Notes: generated from the sequence alone by a model not told the origin. Shown: positions 24,750 through 33,483, numbered from the stretch's first letter. The stretch is DNA of 64,000 bases from Sphingobium sp. (GCA_017744605.1 JAGIAZ010000001.1:248001-312000); one strand, 5' to 3'. Made by a program: numbers and translations.

Positions 24750-26450
24750 CTATGCCGCGACGTTGCTCGCGGACGCGTCGTCGTTGTCGGCGAAGGATGC
24801 TTCGACCTTATAATTGACGGCACGCATGACGATCATCCGGTCATCGGGGATCAACCAGGAAACATGCTCACGGATCGCCTCGCGCACTCGCTCGATGACC
24901 GCCGTATCCTCGCCGAGCAAAAGCAGGTTGGCGGTAAAGCGCGCCTGCATCTCGAACGCCGTCTCCTGGGTTTCATGGCTGTCGGCGTCGCTATCGTCAC
25001 TTGATATGAAACAGGCGTCGACCAGCAGGCAGGCGAGATCGGCCGGCGAGATGGCGCAGTCAGTGGAAAGCAGGATTGCGACGTCTTCCAGGCCACACCA
25101 GCAATCGGAAGGGATGATCACAATATCGGCGGGCAACCACATTACATCCTCGGATGCCTCAGGTTCACCATTGGCCCGCACGGCGCATTCGAGCGTGATC
25201 GCATCGACGCGTCCGGAATCGAGGTTGGACGGGACCGGCCCATCCCCGCCGTATTCGAGCACATCATTATCGCCCCGCTCGATCCGGAAGTTCCAGCTGA
25301 GCACACGCGGTAGCGCATCGTACCAGGCATAGCCGGCGAATTCACGGATAGGATCGACCGGTATCGCGCCAAGCGGTCGCCCCGAGGTGAGCGCGCGGGC
25401 GACGCATTGCTCGATATGAGCCTCGGCCGTTGGCATCAGAATCATCGGCTCGCCGGCGACTCGCTCGCCAAGGGAATCATCGTCGGTATCCGCGCTGCGC
25501 GGCCTCCATGCGAAAAGCCATGGTGCAGCGTCGGGCAGCAAGACCCCAAGGTCCTTGGCGCGCAGCCAATCCCGATGCGCGAGCCGGTGATATCCTTCGC
25601 GGGCGATGGTGCGATAGATCGCTGCCTCGCAAGCCTCGCGCAACGACACCAAAGCTTCTTTCTGCACCATTTCCTTGCGCGCGGGCAAAACGAGCTGGAG
25701 GTGCGGCGCATCAACGATGTCGACCTTGGCATACCAGCCGCGATGATCATCGACGCTTTGGATATGTGGCAGTCTGCACGGAACGGTGAGACCGTGAAAA
25801 TTGATCCGCACCAGTTCGTGCGGCGGACGGTGCGGATCAGCGAAGATGCCGATCCGACAACCGTTCCAATCCTCGACCCGGACCGCATCCCGCAGGAATT
25901 GTTCTTGGACCTGCCGTTTTCCACAGAACGAGATCGGGACCGGACAGAAGCGCGCGGCGGCCCGTACCGCCTCTTCAAGCTGGTCGGCCCAAGCCTTGGG
26001 GAGATCGATTTCGATTTCGGTGCCCTTGTCTAGCGAGGCCGGCGAAAGGTCGAGCGGCTCGCCGCTTTCCCAGGCATCGGGCGGGATGGTCACCTGCCAG
26101 CTTGCGCCGAATTTGGCAGCGTAAGAGCGCACGGTAACGCGGTGTCCGGCGAGGCTGAACACGCCCATGCCCGCCGGATCTTCCCGCCGCGCGATCTCGG
26201 CATCCCAGCCGGAATCTCCAAGGCGCAGAAATTTCGCCGGCTCGTCAATGCCCCTGCCGTCGTCCCGGATACTGAGGACCGGGCCAGACCCTCGGTCGAC
26301 CCGGTCGATATGGATATGGCTCGCGCCAGCGCGCCGACTGTTCTGGATCGCCTCGGTCAGGACGTCCGTGACGCTGCCGTTGAAGAACCTGCCGATTTTG
26401 GTGAGCAGCGATTGGTCAACGGTGGTCTGGATTGTGGTAAGAAGGGTCAT
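24750..26450 (-). CDS. GHKL-family ATP-binding protein (Hsp90/MutL-type ATPase)
   Basis: The 566-residue protein has a clear N-terminal GHKL ATPase: N-box TDVLTEAIQNSRRAG near residue 30, G1 box IRDDGRGID near 61, and glycine box PAGMGVFSLAG near 92. The C-terminal 350 residues match nothing I recognise, and residues around 490 are very acidic (ISSDDSDADSHE). It has no sensor or histidine-kinase dimerisation domain, so it is closer to Hsp90/MutL-like or MORC-like ATPases than to a two-component kinase. It is headed by G-rich motif copy 3. Confidence 0.78.
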   Translation of the reverse strand: MTLLTTIQTTVDQSLLTKIGRFFNGSVTDVLTEAIQNSRRAGASHIHIDRVDRGSGPVLSIRDDGRGIDEPAKFLRLGDSGWDAEIARREDPAGMGVFSLAGHRVTVRSYAAKFGASWQVTIPPDAWESGEPLDLSPASLDKGTEIEIDLPKAWADQLEEAVRAAARFCPVPISFCGKRQVQEQFLRDAVRVEDWNGCRIGIFADPHRPPHELVRINFHGLTVPCRLPHIQSVDDHRGWYAKVDIVDAPHLQLVLPARKEMVQKEALVSLREACEAAIYRTIAREGYHRLAHRDWLRAKDLGVLLPDAAPWLFAWRPRSADTDDDSLGERVAGEPMILMPTAEAHIEQCVARALTSGRPLGAIPVDPIREFAGYAWYDALPRVLSWNFRIERGDNDVLEYGGDGPVPSNLDSGRVDAITLECAVRANGEPEASEDVMWLPADIVIIPSDCWCGLEDVAILLSTDCAISPADLACLLVDACFISSDDSDADSHETQETAFEMQARFTANLLLLGEDTAVIERVREAIREHVSWLIPDDRMIVMRAVNYKVEASFADNDDASASNVAA

Positions 26451-26489
26451 GAAAGCCTCCGGGCTTGCCGCGACACCCTTGTCGCAACC

Positions 26490-26510
26490 ACCCCTCCCCC
26501 CTCCCCTCCC
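26490..26510 (-). promoter_or_regulatory. G-rich motif, copy 3 (G-quadruplex capable)
   Basis: On the coding strand GGGAGGGGAGGGGGGAGGGG contains four G-runs of three or more. It lies 39 bases before the GHKL start codon. Confidence 0.6.
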
Positions 26511-26542
26511 GGTGGCATCGGCCGGGAAACCGATCGAGCACG

Positions 26543-27004
26543 TCAGGCGGCGCGGCGCTCGCAGTCCTGGCGCAGACCGACGTCATAAGCGGTGAGGATG
26601 TCGCACTCCGCCGCGAGCCGGTCATAGGCGCCGGTCAGATCATCGATGTCGGTCCAGATCGCGGCGTCGCCCGGTTCATGGTCGATCGCGATGACGGGGC
26701 GCAGGAGGTCGGCGGTCATTTCCGGAAAGATGATCCGCACGACCAGCGTCTCGATCCGCTTCGCCAGCACGCCGATATTGGCGGCGAGCGCGCCGCGTCC
26801 GGCATCGGTCAGATCGAAGAAGCGATCGGGCGCGATCACCGGTGCGATCCGCAGGCACGGGATCGACCCGGCGACCTTGGGCGCCTTGACGATGTAGGTC
26901 CGCACCCGGCGCTCGATGTCGACCGCCTCGGCGGAAATGAGCGCGCGATACTCATAGAAAGGCAGCGTCCCCGCGATGCGGGAACGGGTCACGACGATGT
27001 CCAT
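26543..27004 (-). CDS. Hypothetical protein
   Basis: The 153-residue protein starts MDIVVTRSRIAGTLPFYEYR at ATG 27004 with AAGGAGACCCATC before it; that site overlaps the stop of the 30-residue gene upstream, so the two are coupled. No domain recognised. Confidence 0.6.
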   Translation of the reverse strand: MDIVVTRSRIAGTLPFYEYRALISAEAVDIERRVRTYIVKAPKVAGSIPCLRIAPVIAPDRFFDLTDAGRGALAANIGVLAKRIETLVVRIIFPEMTADLLRPVIAIDHEPGDAAIWTDIDDLTGAYDRLAAECDILTAYDVGLRQDCERRAA

Positions 27005-27015
27005 GATGGGTCTCC

Positions 27016-27108
27016 TTAGGCGACCAGGCCATGGAGGCAGTTGGCGAGGGTGGTCAGCGCGGACGGGTCGAGCGCCTGCTGGAACCGGAAGGCGATATCG
27101 TAGGACAT
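27016..27108 (-). CDS. 30-residue small protein (absent from ORF track)
   Basis: The ORF encodes MSYDIAFRFQQALDPSALTT and ten more residues. Support comes from CAGGAGCATCGCCC before its ATG, the stop codon TAA merging with the next gene's ribosome-binding site (TAAGGAGACC), and a G-rich motif copy upstream. No function assigned; the sequence is one amphipathic helix. Confidence 0.6.
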   Translation of the reverse strand: MSYDIAFRFQQALDPSALTTLANCLHGLVA

Positions 27109-27155
27109 GGGCGATGCTCCTGAGGTCCGGGCGCACTCCCACGCCCGCCCCATTT

Positions 27156-27173
27156 CCCACTCCCTCCCCTCCC
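27156..27173 (-). promoter_or_regulatory. G-rich motif, copy 4 (before the 30-residue gene)
   Basis: Plus-strand CCCACTCCCTCCCCTCCC, 47 bases before the start codon at 27108. The full coding-strand core GGAGGGGAGGGAGTGGG is present just after a leading G. Confidence 0.6.
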
Positions 27174-27207
27174 TGCCGCGATCACCGGCGGCGGCAGCGC
27201 ACCGCCA

Positions 27208-27903
27208 TCACCATTCATATTCGGGGAGATGCGCGGTGGTGCCCGCATCCCGGTCGAGCAGCAGATACGTGCAGCCCTGGTCGCGGGCGAAGGTCAGCGC
27301 GGCGGCGAGATCGGCGGGAAGCTTGTCCTGGTCGGCGGGGGGCACCGGATTGGCCGACACGAACCAGCCATAATGGTTATTGGCGACGCTGAGCGGACAC
27401 TGCATCGGTTCGATCTGCGCCCATTGGTCGAGCAGGGACGAGGTCGCCTTGGTGATATGGCTGGTCGACAGCACCAGATAGTCACCATATTCCAGTTCCT
27501 CGCGATCGACGCCGGTCTGGGGATCGACGTGCAGCATGGCCGTCTGCAGCCGGTCTTCAGGATGGCGATTGAAATAGTCGCGAGCGGCTGTCGCATCATC
27601 GAGCGCGGCGGGATCGCGCGGGTGGTTGATCTCACCCCATTCACGCCGGCAGAAATCCGCGACCTGGGCCAGCAGATGGTGATGGTCGATCGCAGCGAGC
27701 ATCAGGATGCCGCCCTGGTGCGTGATCTGTCCCACATAGAGGAAGAAGGACCAGGGCACGACGGTCTTGCCGATCGCGGCGATCCCGGTGCCCAAGTCGG
27801 CGAGGAGCGTGTGCATCTCGTCGGTATTCGGCATGTGGGCTTCGAGCGCGGCGCGCACTCGTTCGAGCAGTGCCAGATGATCCGCCTTGGTGGTTGTCGT
27901 CAT
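27208..27903 (-). CDS. DUF5983-like protein
   Basis: The 231-residue protein has a C-terminal half fitting DUF5983, a family of plasmid and phage proteins (VLSTSHITKATSSLLDQW, then NNHYGWFVS, then CTYLLLDRDAG). The N-terminal half is a separate helical region. Function unknown. Downstream of the second PP-loop gene with a 46-base gap. Confidence 0.68.
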   Translation of the reverse strand: MTTTTKADHLALLERVRAALEAHMPNTDEMHTLLADLGTGIAAIGKTVVPWSFFLYVGQITHQGGILMLAAIDHHHLLAQVADFCRREWGEINHPRDPAALDDATAARDYFNRHPEDRLQTAMLHVDPQTGVDREELEYGDYLVLSTSHITKATSSLLDQWAQIEPMQCPLSVANNHYGWFVSANPVPPADQDKLPADLAAALTFARDQGCTYLLLDRDAGTTAHLPEYEW

Positions 27904-27949
27904 GGTGGTGATCCTTCGGTGTTGGAGGAACGATGGGCCGCTCGACCGG

Positions 27950-29077
27950 TCAGGCACGGTTCGCCGGCTTGAGCGCGATCAGCTCGGCGAAGCGATCGCG
28001 GACGGTCGAGGCGGTGGGGTAGAGAATGCGAAGTCGATGGCGCGCGAGGATCGGCGCGCGCACCGACGTGATGATGGCCGCCTCCTCCAATGTCGGGACG
28101 CGCGACGGCCATCCCTTCACGAACCGCAAATCCGGCGGCATCGACGCTTCCAGCGCGCGGCGCTCGCCCGCATCGCGTTTCGCCTGGTCGATGGCGGCGG
28201 CGAGATCGGACGGCAGCGCGTCGGGCGCGACATCGGCGAGCCAGCGGGCCGGCTGGAAGGAGAAGGTCGACGCCGCTTCGATACCGACCAGATGGCGATA
28301 ATGATCAAGATTGGCCGGGGCGCGGACCGATGCGGTGAGATCGTGGAACGAGGCGAGCACGCAGAAGCGGCAGCTCAGCCGCGTCGCGCCGTGGATATGA
28401 TAAGCGTCATGCAGTGGCACTGCGCCCCGCGCGTGGCAGGCGAATACGCTGTCGGCGGCCCAATCGACCAATGGATGCCAGAGCATCATGCGCGTTCCGT
28501 GGCGGTTGCCCGGCTTCGCGAACCGGGGGTCGATTTTCGAGACCGGCGTGTTGCGCCGCCGCAGACTCTCGTCGCGGCGAATGCCGACCACGGAGATGAT
28601 CGTCTGCCCGCGCAATCGCCGCGCCAAGGCGGGTCCGATCACCTGAGCCTTGAGTTCCGAGGTGCAGAAGCGCAGCGATGATGAAGACCAGGGACCGATG
28701 AGATTATAGGTCTCCAGCGCCTCGTAGCGCGTCTTGCCATTCTCGAACCGTTGCTCCCAGCGCGCCACCATGTCGCCGGCACCACGGCGCACGACGATCA
28801 ACGGCACGCCGATATGCGCGGCGATGGCTTCCACGGTCACGGGCGTCGTCTCCCATTCGGCGCGGCCGAGATCGGCATGGACGGCGATACGGCGGTCGCG
28901 GGGGTGGCCCATGCGGTCGAGCAACCCGCTCACCGCATGGGCCGACGCGCCGCTGTCCTTGCCGCCGGAGAGATTGAAGGCGACCCACGCGCCATCGGCG
29001 AGCGCATCGCGGACGCGGGCGTCGATCGCCAGCGCCGGAAGAGCGCGATTGAACGCGCCCGGCATCAACATGGACAT
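27950..29077 (-). CDS. PP-loop ATPase, PAPS-reductase-like (second of two)
   Basis: The 375-residue protein has a canonical PP-loop FNLSGGKDSGASAHAV near residue 33, then HADLGRAEWE, the segment SLRFCTSELKAQVIGP and a CRFCVLAS cysteine pair. These are the hallmarks of the PAPS reductase/DndC-like group, which adenylates and modifies a substrate with sulfur or another nucleophile. It shares only the fold with the protein at 22573. As there are no sulfate-assimilation neighbours, a nucleic-acid modification role is more likely (inference). Confidence 0.8.
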   Translation of the reverse strand: MSMLMPGAFNRALPALAIDARVRDALADGAWVAFNLSGGKDSGASAHAVSGLLDRMGHPRDRRIAVHADLGRAEWETTPVTVEAIAAHIGVPLIVVRRGAGDMVARWEQRFENGKTRYEALETYNLIGPWSSSSLRFCTSELKAQVIGPALARRLRGQTIISVVGIRRDESLRRRNTPVSKIDPRFAKPGNRHGTRMMLWHPLVDWAADSVFACHARGAVPLHDAYHIHGATRLSCRFCVLASFHDLTASVRAPANLDHYRHLVGIEAASTFSFQPARWLADVAPDALPSDLAAAIDQAKRDAGERRALEASMPPDLRFVKGWPSRVPTLEEAAIITSVRAPILARHRLRILYPTASTVRDRFAELIALKPANRA

Positions 29078-29107
29078 GACGATTTTCCGTTCAGGGGCGA
29101 GTTGCGC

Positions 29108-29638
29108 TCAGGGCCGTTTCGCTTCGAGCGATTGCAGCACCTCGTTCATCAGCCAGCCCGTGGAGCCGCCGATGATGTCGGTGCCGGTGATGACGAAATA
29201 GCCACCGCCATGCTCGTTCGGCGCCAAACGATCGCAATAATAGGCCCACTGAAAGCCGAAAGGCAGGGCCGATGGGCAAGCTTTCTGGATCAGGTTCGCC
29301 ACCGCGCGCACATCGATCTGGTGACCGCTGATCAACGCGACAGCGCCCGGACTATCATCGGCGGCCCCGATCGACAGGTCGGCGTCGAACTGGGGAAAGT
29401 CGGGATCGTCCCAGAGATCGAGGAAAGCGGCGAACGGATCGCTCTCGTCGGGGTGGATCGGGAAGGCCGCACGAAAGCCCGCGCTGCGTTCGTCATAATA
29501 GGCTCTCGCCTCGTCCAGTTCCTCGCCGCGAATGCAGCAGTCGATCTCAGCCGCGACCTCGAAACATTCCTCGAGAAGCTCGGCTTCCTCAGTCGTAACG
29601 GGGATTTTGAACGCGGTTCGCACATAGGTATTGGCCAT
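29108..29638 (-). CDS. Hypothetical protein
   Basis: The 176-residue acidic protein (MANTYVRTAFKIPVTTEEAE) contains a possible C-terminal globular domain (WAYYCDRLAPNEHGGGYFVI). ATG 29638 replaces the track start to fit the conserved-looking N-terminus. G-rich motif copy 5 is 43 bases upstream. No family recognised. Confidence 0.6.
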   Translation of the reverse strand: MANTYVRTAFKIPVTTEEAELLEECFEVAAEIDCCIRGEELDEARAYYDERSAGFRAAFPIHPDESDPFAAFLDLWDDPDFPQFDADLSIGAADDSPGAVALISGHQIDVRAVANLIQKACPSALPFGFQWAYYCDRLAPNEHGGGYFVITGTDIIGGSTGWLMNEVLQSLEAKRP

Positions 29639-29681
29639 GGATCGGATCTCCATCGGCAATGGACCATCCATTGCCTGCCAA

Positions 29682-29701
29682 CCCTCTTCCCCCTCCCCTC
29701 C
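29682..29701 (-). promoter_or_regulatory. G-rich motif, copy 5
   Basis: Plus-strand CCCTCTTCCCCCTCCCCTCC, 43 bases before the start codon at 29638. Confidence 0.55.
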
Positions 29702-29707
29702 AAGCGC

Positions 29708-29926
29708 TTATTCGCCGATCTCCTCGACGATGCTGCCGCCCTCGACGGTAAGCGGGCCAGTATCGGTGCTTATTCCTTCATGAACATCGCAATATTGGTC
29801 GATCTGCTCGATGGTCGGCGAAAGCCATTCGGCGAAGCGTTCCGCCAGCCATACGGCAAGCTCAGCATCGTCGATATCGACGACGACGCTGATGGCGGCC
29901 TGCACCATCACGCGATATTTAGGCAT
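29708..29926 (-). CDS. Small hypothetical protein
   Basis: The 72-residue protein (MPKYRVMVQAAISVVVDIDD) overlaps the stop of the 29919 gene by 8 bases, so it is coupled to it. The beta-strand then helix pattern suggests a small alpha/beta fold. No family recognised. Confidence 0.6.
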   Translation of the reverse strand: MPKYRVMVQAAISVVVDIDDAELAVWLAERFAEWLSPTIEQIDQYCDVHEGISTDTGPLTVEGGSIVEEIGE

Positions 29927-30278
29927 CGTTCGTCTCCCCATGCTTCCCCCATCGCGCGACCGGCTCGATGGCGACGGGTTTGACCAGCACGATCTGCCCA
30001 CGGTTCAGACCGGCGTCGACCGGTGCGCAGAGCACAGCTTCCATCTCGAAGGCCGACTCCGGATCATACCAAGGGCCGAAGCCAGCTTCCTTCTGGCCGG
30101 GCAGTGGCGGACACGCGCGCAGTGCCTTGCGCGCGAGCGTTTCGACCGCGGCAAGATCGGCTTCGACGATCGGACTGGTCGCATCGCCGATGACATTCAC
30201 CTTGGCGGTGACTTCGACGTATTCGGTGTGAAGATGGCTGGAACGCATGATCACCAGCACTTTGCGTTGGATTGTCAT
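29919..30278 (-). CDS. Hypothetical protein
   Basis: The 119-residue protein (MTIQRKVLVIMRSSHLHTEY) has a ribosome-binding site AAGGAGCATCATC. No domain recognised. First gene of a pair with 29708. Confidence 0.55.
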   Translation of the reverse strand: MTIQRKVLVIMRSSHLHTEYVEVTAKVNVIGDATSPIVEADLAAVETLARKALRACPPLPGQKEAGFGPWYDPESAFEMEAVLCAPVDAGLNRGQIVLVKPVAIEPVARWGKHGETNDA

Positions 30279-30384
30279 GATGATGCTCCTTGGGAAAGGG
30301 CAGCGCCTGGCCGGAAACCGGCGCGGGGCGCGCGAGAGAATGGGCGAGGCGTCGGGACGGCTGAGAGCCTGTCATCGAGCGCGC

Positions 30385-30705
30385 CTAGGCATCTCCACCG
30401 TTTAGTTTGCTGGCGGCGACCAAGAGATTTTCGATCAATTCTTCCCGATGCGAGCGGATTTCGCTCTCGGGATTCTCGATCACGGCCGCCGCGCGATTGA
30501 GAAGGTTGGCAAGGTCACGGTGCTTCGGCATGCCGATCGCTTCCCTGACTCCGACCACGCGCAGGACCGCCCCCGCATCGTCATCAGCGGACAGTCCTGC
30601 GTCCTGCCGCCTATGTTCGATGGCGCGGGCGATATTGCTCGCCACCACGTCCATCGAGACGGGGCCGTCGATCTCCAACGTGACTGTCAACATCACATGA
30701 GTCAT
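30385..30705 (-). CDS. Hypothetical protein
   Basis: The 106-residue protein begins with a beta-strand segment (THVMLTVTLEIDGPVSMDVV) and continues as acidic helices. Its ATG is 2 bases after the stop of the 30708 gene, indicating translational coupling. No family recognised. Confidence 0.55.
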   Translation of the reverse strand: MTHVMLTVTLEIDGPVSMDVVASNIARAIEHRRQDAGLSADDDAGAVLRVVGVREAIGMPKHRDLANLLNRAAAVIENPESEIRSHREELIENLLVAASKLNGGDA

Positions 30706-30707
30706 GG

Positions 30708-30938
30708 CTATTCTCCCAGCAAATCGTTGAAAAATTCGCCGTCTTTGCCGAGGGCCAGTAGTTCGTCTTCGACTTTGTCATCGGGGACATCGCACTTGAC
30801 CGTCTTGGTCCACTCGCCGACGAAACCGCCATGATCGCATTCGTGAAATATCTGATCGATCGACCAGTTCCCGGCAATGTCGGCGGCGAGATGCAGGAAC
30901 GTGAAGGTCATTTCGGTCTTTTGGATTTTGGGGCGCAT
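30708..30938 (-). CDS. Small hypothetical protein
   Basis: The 76-residue protein (MRPKIQKTEMTFTFLHLAAD) begins 4 bases after the stop of the 30943 gene. The conserved-looking centre reads DQIFHECDHGGFVGEW. The track start at 31064 lies in the upstream gene and is rejected. Confidence 0.58.
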   Translation of the reverse strand: MRPKIQKTEMTFTFLHLAADIAGNWSIDQIFHECDHGGFVGEWTKTVKCDVPDDKVEDELLALGKDGEFFNDLLGE

Positions 30939-30942
30939 CGGT

Positions 30943-31374
30943 TCATTCCTTTCCTTGGTCGGGCACGAGGCTGCGCTCGAGTCTGTCGAGGATCGCGGCG
31001 GTGGACGGCATCGGGGCGCTGCCCAGATATTCGGCCCAGAGTGCATCGGGATCGGCGAATTCATGGGTGAATACCGAACGACCGAGCAGCCGGTTCATGC
31101 CTTCCTGGAAGCGACTGAACGGTATGCAGGGGCAATCCTGACGGAGCTGGAATAGCGCGCTCTCCTCAAGCGAGAGAAAGCGCCAGCGCTCGGTAGCGGC
31201 GAAACCAATGGCCTCGTCGCGCGTAAACTGGCGCGGCGAAAGCCGGGATATGAATAGATTCTGGGTGATAAGATTCTCCGGGCCGCGCCGCGTGCGGCGA
31301 TGAAATGAGAGGATGAAAGCGCTGGAGCGGCGACGTCGCGTACGGCCGCTCCAGCGGACATGGACCAGAAGCAC
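30943..31374 (-). CDS. Hypothetical protein
   Basis: The 143-residue protein starts 4 bases after the stop of the 31379 gene. The N-terminus is arginine-rich (RWSGRTRRRRSSAFILSFHR), the rest mixed helices. No family recognised; the true start could be further in. Confidence 0.5.
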   Translation of the reverse strand: MLLVHVRWSGRTRRRRSSAFILSFHRRTRRGPENLITQNLFISRLSPRQFTRDEAIGFAATERWRFLSLEESALFQLRQDCPCIPFSRFQEGMNRLLGRSVFTHEFADPDALWAEYLGSAPMPSTAAILDRLERSLVPDQGKE

Positions 31375-31378
31375 CGCG

Positions 31379-31912
31379 CTATGATGTCGCGGCTGGAACC
31401 ACTTTCATGAGGGAGGTCAGCTTCACCGACCGCGCCCGGCGGCTGTCGCACCAACCGGGTTTCGACAGGGCCCGATCGACTGGCCGGACGGTCGCGCGGC
31501 TATTTCCGAGACGTTCGATCGTCGCAACGTATTGCAGCCCTCGACCGGGGCTCGGCACAACGAGGACGCGTTCGCCTACCGAGAAAGCCGTCAGCGGGGG
31601 CTCCTCCGGCTCGTGATCCGGGCCGTAGTTGCGAGATCGGGCGTATTCCTCATCGTCGGCTTCGTCGACCAGATAGGCCGTGACCTCCTCGGCATAGTCG
31701 ACGTCGAGCACCGCGAGCTTTTTCGGCGTGAAGCGAACCGCGAACCCGTTGCTGAACAGCACCTCGTCGGCAGCTTCCATCGCCGCGCGATGATCGTGGG
31801 CGTTCACCGCGACCTTGGCGCGAATGACGGCATAGACATGGACGAAGTGACGGCGGCTTGCGCCGCCCGTCACCTCTTGAGAGTCCGGACCGACAGAAGT
31901 GGCCGCCATCAC
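31379..31912 (-). CDS. Hypothetical protein with SH3-like segment
   Basis: The 177-residue protein has a beta-rich region (FVHVYAVIRAKVAVNAHDHR) and a KOW/SH3-like stretch (FSVGERVLVVPSPGRGLQYV) near residue 110. It overlaps the 31909 stop by 4 bases (ATGA). No firm family. Confidence 0.58.
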   Translation of the reverse strand: MMAATSVGPDSQEVTGGASRRHFVHVYAVIRAKVAVNAHDHRAAMEAADEVLFSNGFAVRFTPKKLAVLDVDYAEEVTAYLVDEADDEEYARSRNYGPDHEPEEPPLTAFSVGERVLVVPSPGRGLQYVATIERLGNSRATVRPVDRALSKPGWCDSRRARSVKLTSLMKVVPAATS

Positions 31913-32376
31913 GCGGCCCTCGCCAGGGTCGGGGACAGGACCACCGGATCGGGATCGAGCACGATCTCGGCGCGCATTCCCGAATAATGGTTGTCGGCCA
32001 TCCAGCGTTCGGCCTGTTCCATGTCGCGAGCCAGGAACCGCAGCTCCTCGCGTGTCCCATGCCCGGTGAGCACGCGGACCATGCCAGGCTTCGGCACCTC
32101 GACGATTTCGAACGGTTTCTGGCTGTCGGCGTTAAACAGGCGACGGACCACCATGACGATGACGCCCTCGCTCTCGAAATCGCCTAGGTGGAGCGTGAAG
32201 TACGCGGGCGAGGTGTCGCTGGCCGGTTGGCGTTCGACCAGGCGGCCGGTGCCGTTTTCGCCTTCCCAGGCGCGCAGCTTGAGCTTGAACCGTTCGGGTG
32301 GACGCGGCTCGCCACTCGAATAGGCGATCAGGCTGCCGAGCGGCGCGGACTCATAGACGTGTCGTGCGGAGTGCAT
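31909..32376 (-). CDS. Hypothetical protein behind a terminator-type leader
   Basis: The 155-residue protein (MHSARHVYESAPLGSLIAYS) has AAGGAG before ATG 32376, immediately preceded by a hairpin and T-run (32391-32425). No domain recognised. First gene of the 32376-to-30385 chain of coupled small genes. Confidence 0.6.
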   Translation of the reverse strand: MHSARHVYESAPLGSLIAYSSGEPRPPERFKLKLRAWEGENGTGRLVERQPASDTSPAYFTLHLGDFESEGVIVMVVRRLFNADSQKPFEIVEVPKPGMVRVLTGHGTREELRFLARDMEQAERWMADNHYSGMRAEIVLDPDPVVLSPTLARAA

Positions 32377-32390
32377 GAAAAATCTCCTTA

Positions 32391-32425
32391 AAAAGCACGA
32401 AGCCCGGCGCGATGGCCGGGCTTCG
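32391..32425 (-). terminator. Attenuator-like terminator abutting a ribosome-binding site (copy A)
   Basis: On the minus strand an 11-base stem (CGAAGCCCGGC/GCCGGGCTTCG, 6-base loop) is followed by TGCTTTTT and directly by AAGGAG of the 31909 gene. It can terminate transcription coming from the 32454 gene. Confidence 0.65.
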
Positions 32426-32453
32426 TGAAAGTTGAGATGGACGGAAGGCTGGT

Positions 32454-32648
32454 TCAGCCGGGCAAGGCGCCGGCGGCGACCTCTTCGACCCAGGTGGCCG
32501 CTTCATCGAAATCGGCGTCATCGTCCTCAACCAGCGCGGCCAGCGCGATCGCGGCTTCCCGGCCGAGCTGGCCGAGGCGCTTGAGCCCGGCATGGAGGAT
32601 CGGCGCGAGCTGTTCCGGCGTCGCGGTATCGAGATCGGCTATTTGCAT
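32454..32648 (-). CDS. Small acidic helical protein
   Basis: The 64-residue protein (MQIADLDTATPEQLAPILHA, then acidic ALVEDDDADFDEAATW) has CAGGAGAAACC before ATG 32648. The track start at 32846 overlaps the 32755 gene and is rejected. Function unknown. Confidence 0.6.
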   Translation of the reverse strand: MQIADLDTATPEQLAPILHAGLKRLGQLGREAAIALAALVEDDDADFDEAATWVEEVAAGALPG

Positions 32649-32754
32649 GCAGGTTTCTCCTGATCGTGAAAGGTCGGGGATCTGTCCGCGAGGTGCGGGC
32701 ATATGATCCGACGCGCCCGACCATCCGCGCCGGAAACCGGTAAATGGGGGTTCG

Positions 32755-33462
32755 TCACGCCGCCTTGGCAGGCGTCCATTCATAGAGGAGATGAGCATCG
32801 GGCTGATGCTCGCTTCCGATCGCGAACCGCACGCGCTTGCCGTCACAGGCGAACTGCGCGGCGCGCGGGAGAGTGAGATAGACGGGTCCCTCGAACACGA
32901 TGTCCTTCGAGCGGACGGCCTTGACGGTCCGGATCGCGCCGAGCGTGCGAAATCCGTCCGGCGCGCCGATCAGCTTCATCTGGTCGCCCGGTTTGACCTG
33001 CTTCTTGAAGGCGGCCAGCGAAACGAGCGATTTGACCGCGTTGCCCGTACCGCGCCGCGCGCCGAGAGCAGCCCAATAAGGTTGCCCGATGCCGACATCG
33101 CAGAAGAATGAGCAATTGTGGGAGTCCTGATAGACATTGGAGCGGGTAAAACCGAACCGCTCGATCTGGTCCTTGACGCGGGTGGAAAAGGCGTCCTTCG
33201 CATCCCGGTCGGTCAGATCCTCGGGCGTATCGAGCAGTTCAGCGATGATCTTACGCCCACCGGAGAAAGTCTCGGTGCGGATCGCGAAGCGGGAGTCCGG
33301 GAAGATGACACGCAAATGGGCTTCGACGCGCGCCGCGATCGATGCCAGCGGCTCGCCTGGTTTGTGAAGATCTCCCTGATAATGGAAGTTGCCGCGCTCA
33401 TCGTACTCGGTCTGGCTGTAGAGAAGCGCCGGCGCATCGGACGTGGTATCGTCGGGTTGCAT
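32755..33462 (-). CDS. Hypothetical protein behind a second terminator-type leader
   Basis: The 235-residue protein (MQPDDTTSDAPALLYSQTEY) resembles proteins of unknown function on plasmids; the segment RSNVYQDSHNCSFFCDVGIG contains paired cysteines. ATG 33462 is preceded by GAAGGAGG and by a hairpin-T-run leader nearly the same as that at 32391. No family recognised. Confidence 0.6.
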   Translation of the reverse strand: MQPDDTTSDAPALLYSQTEYDERGNFHYQGDLHKPGEPLASIAARVEAHLRVIFPDSRFAIRTETFSGGRKIIAELLDTPEDLTDRDAKDAFSTRVKDQIERFGFTRSNVYQDSHNCSFFCDVGIGQPYWAALGARRGTGNAVKSLVSLAAFKKQVKPGDQMKLIGAPDGFRTLGAIRTVKAVRSKDIVFEGPVYLTLPRAAQFACDGKRVRFAIGSEHQPDAHLLYEWTPAKAA

Positions 33463-33483
33463 GGCGAATACCTCCTTCAAATA

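Noticed and set aside
27950-29077. Assimilatory PAPS reductase role for the PP-loop proteins
   Set aside because: No cys genes nearby and the context is a mobile element, so I kept only the fold-level call.
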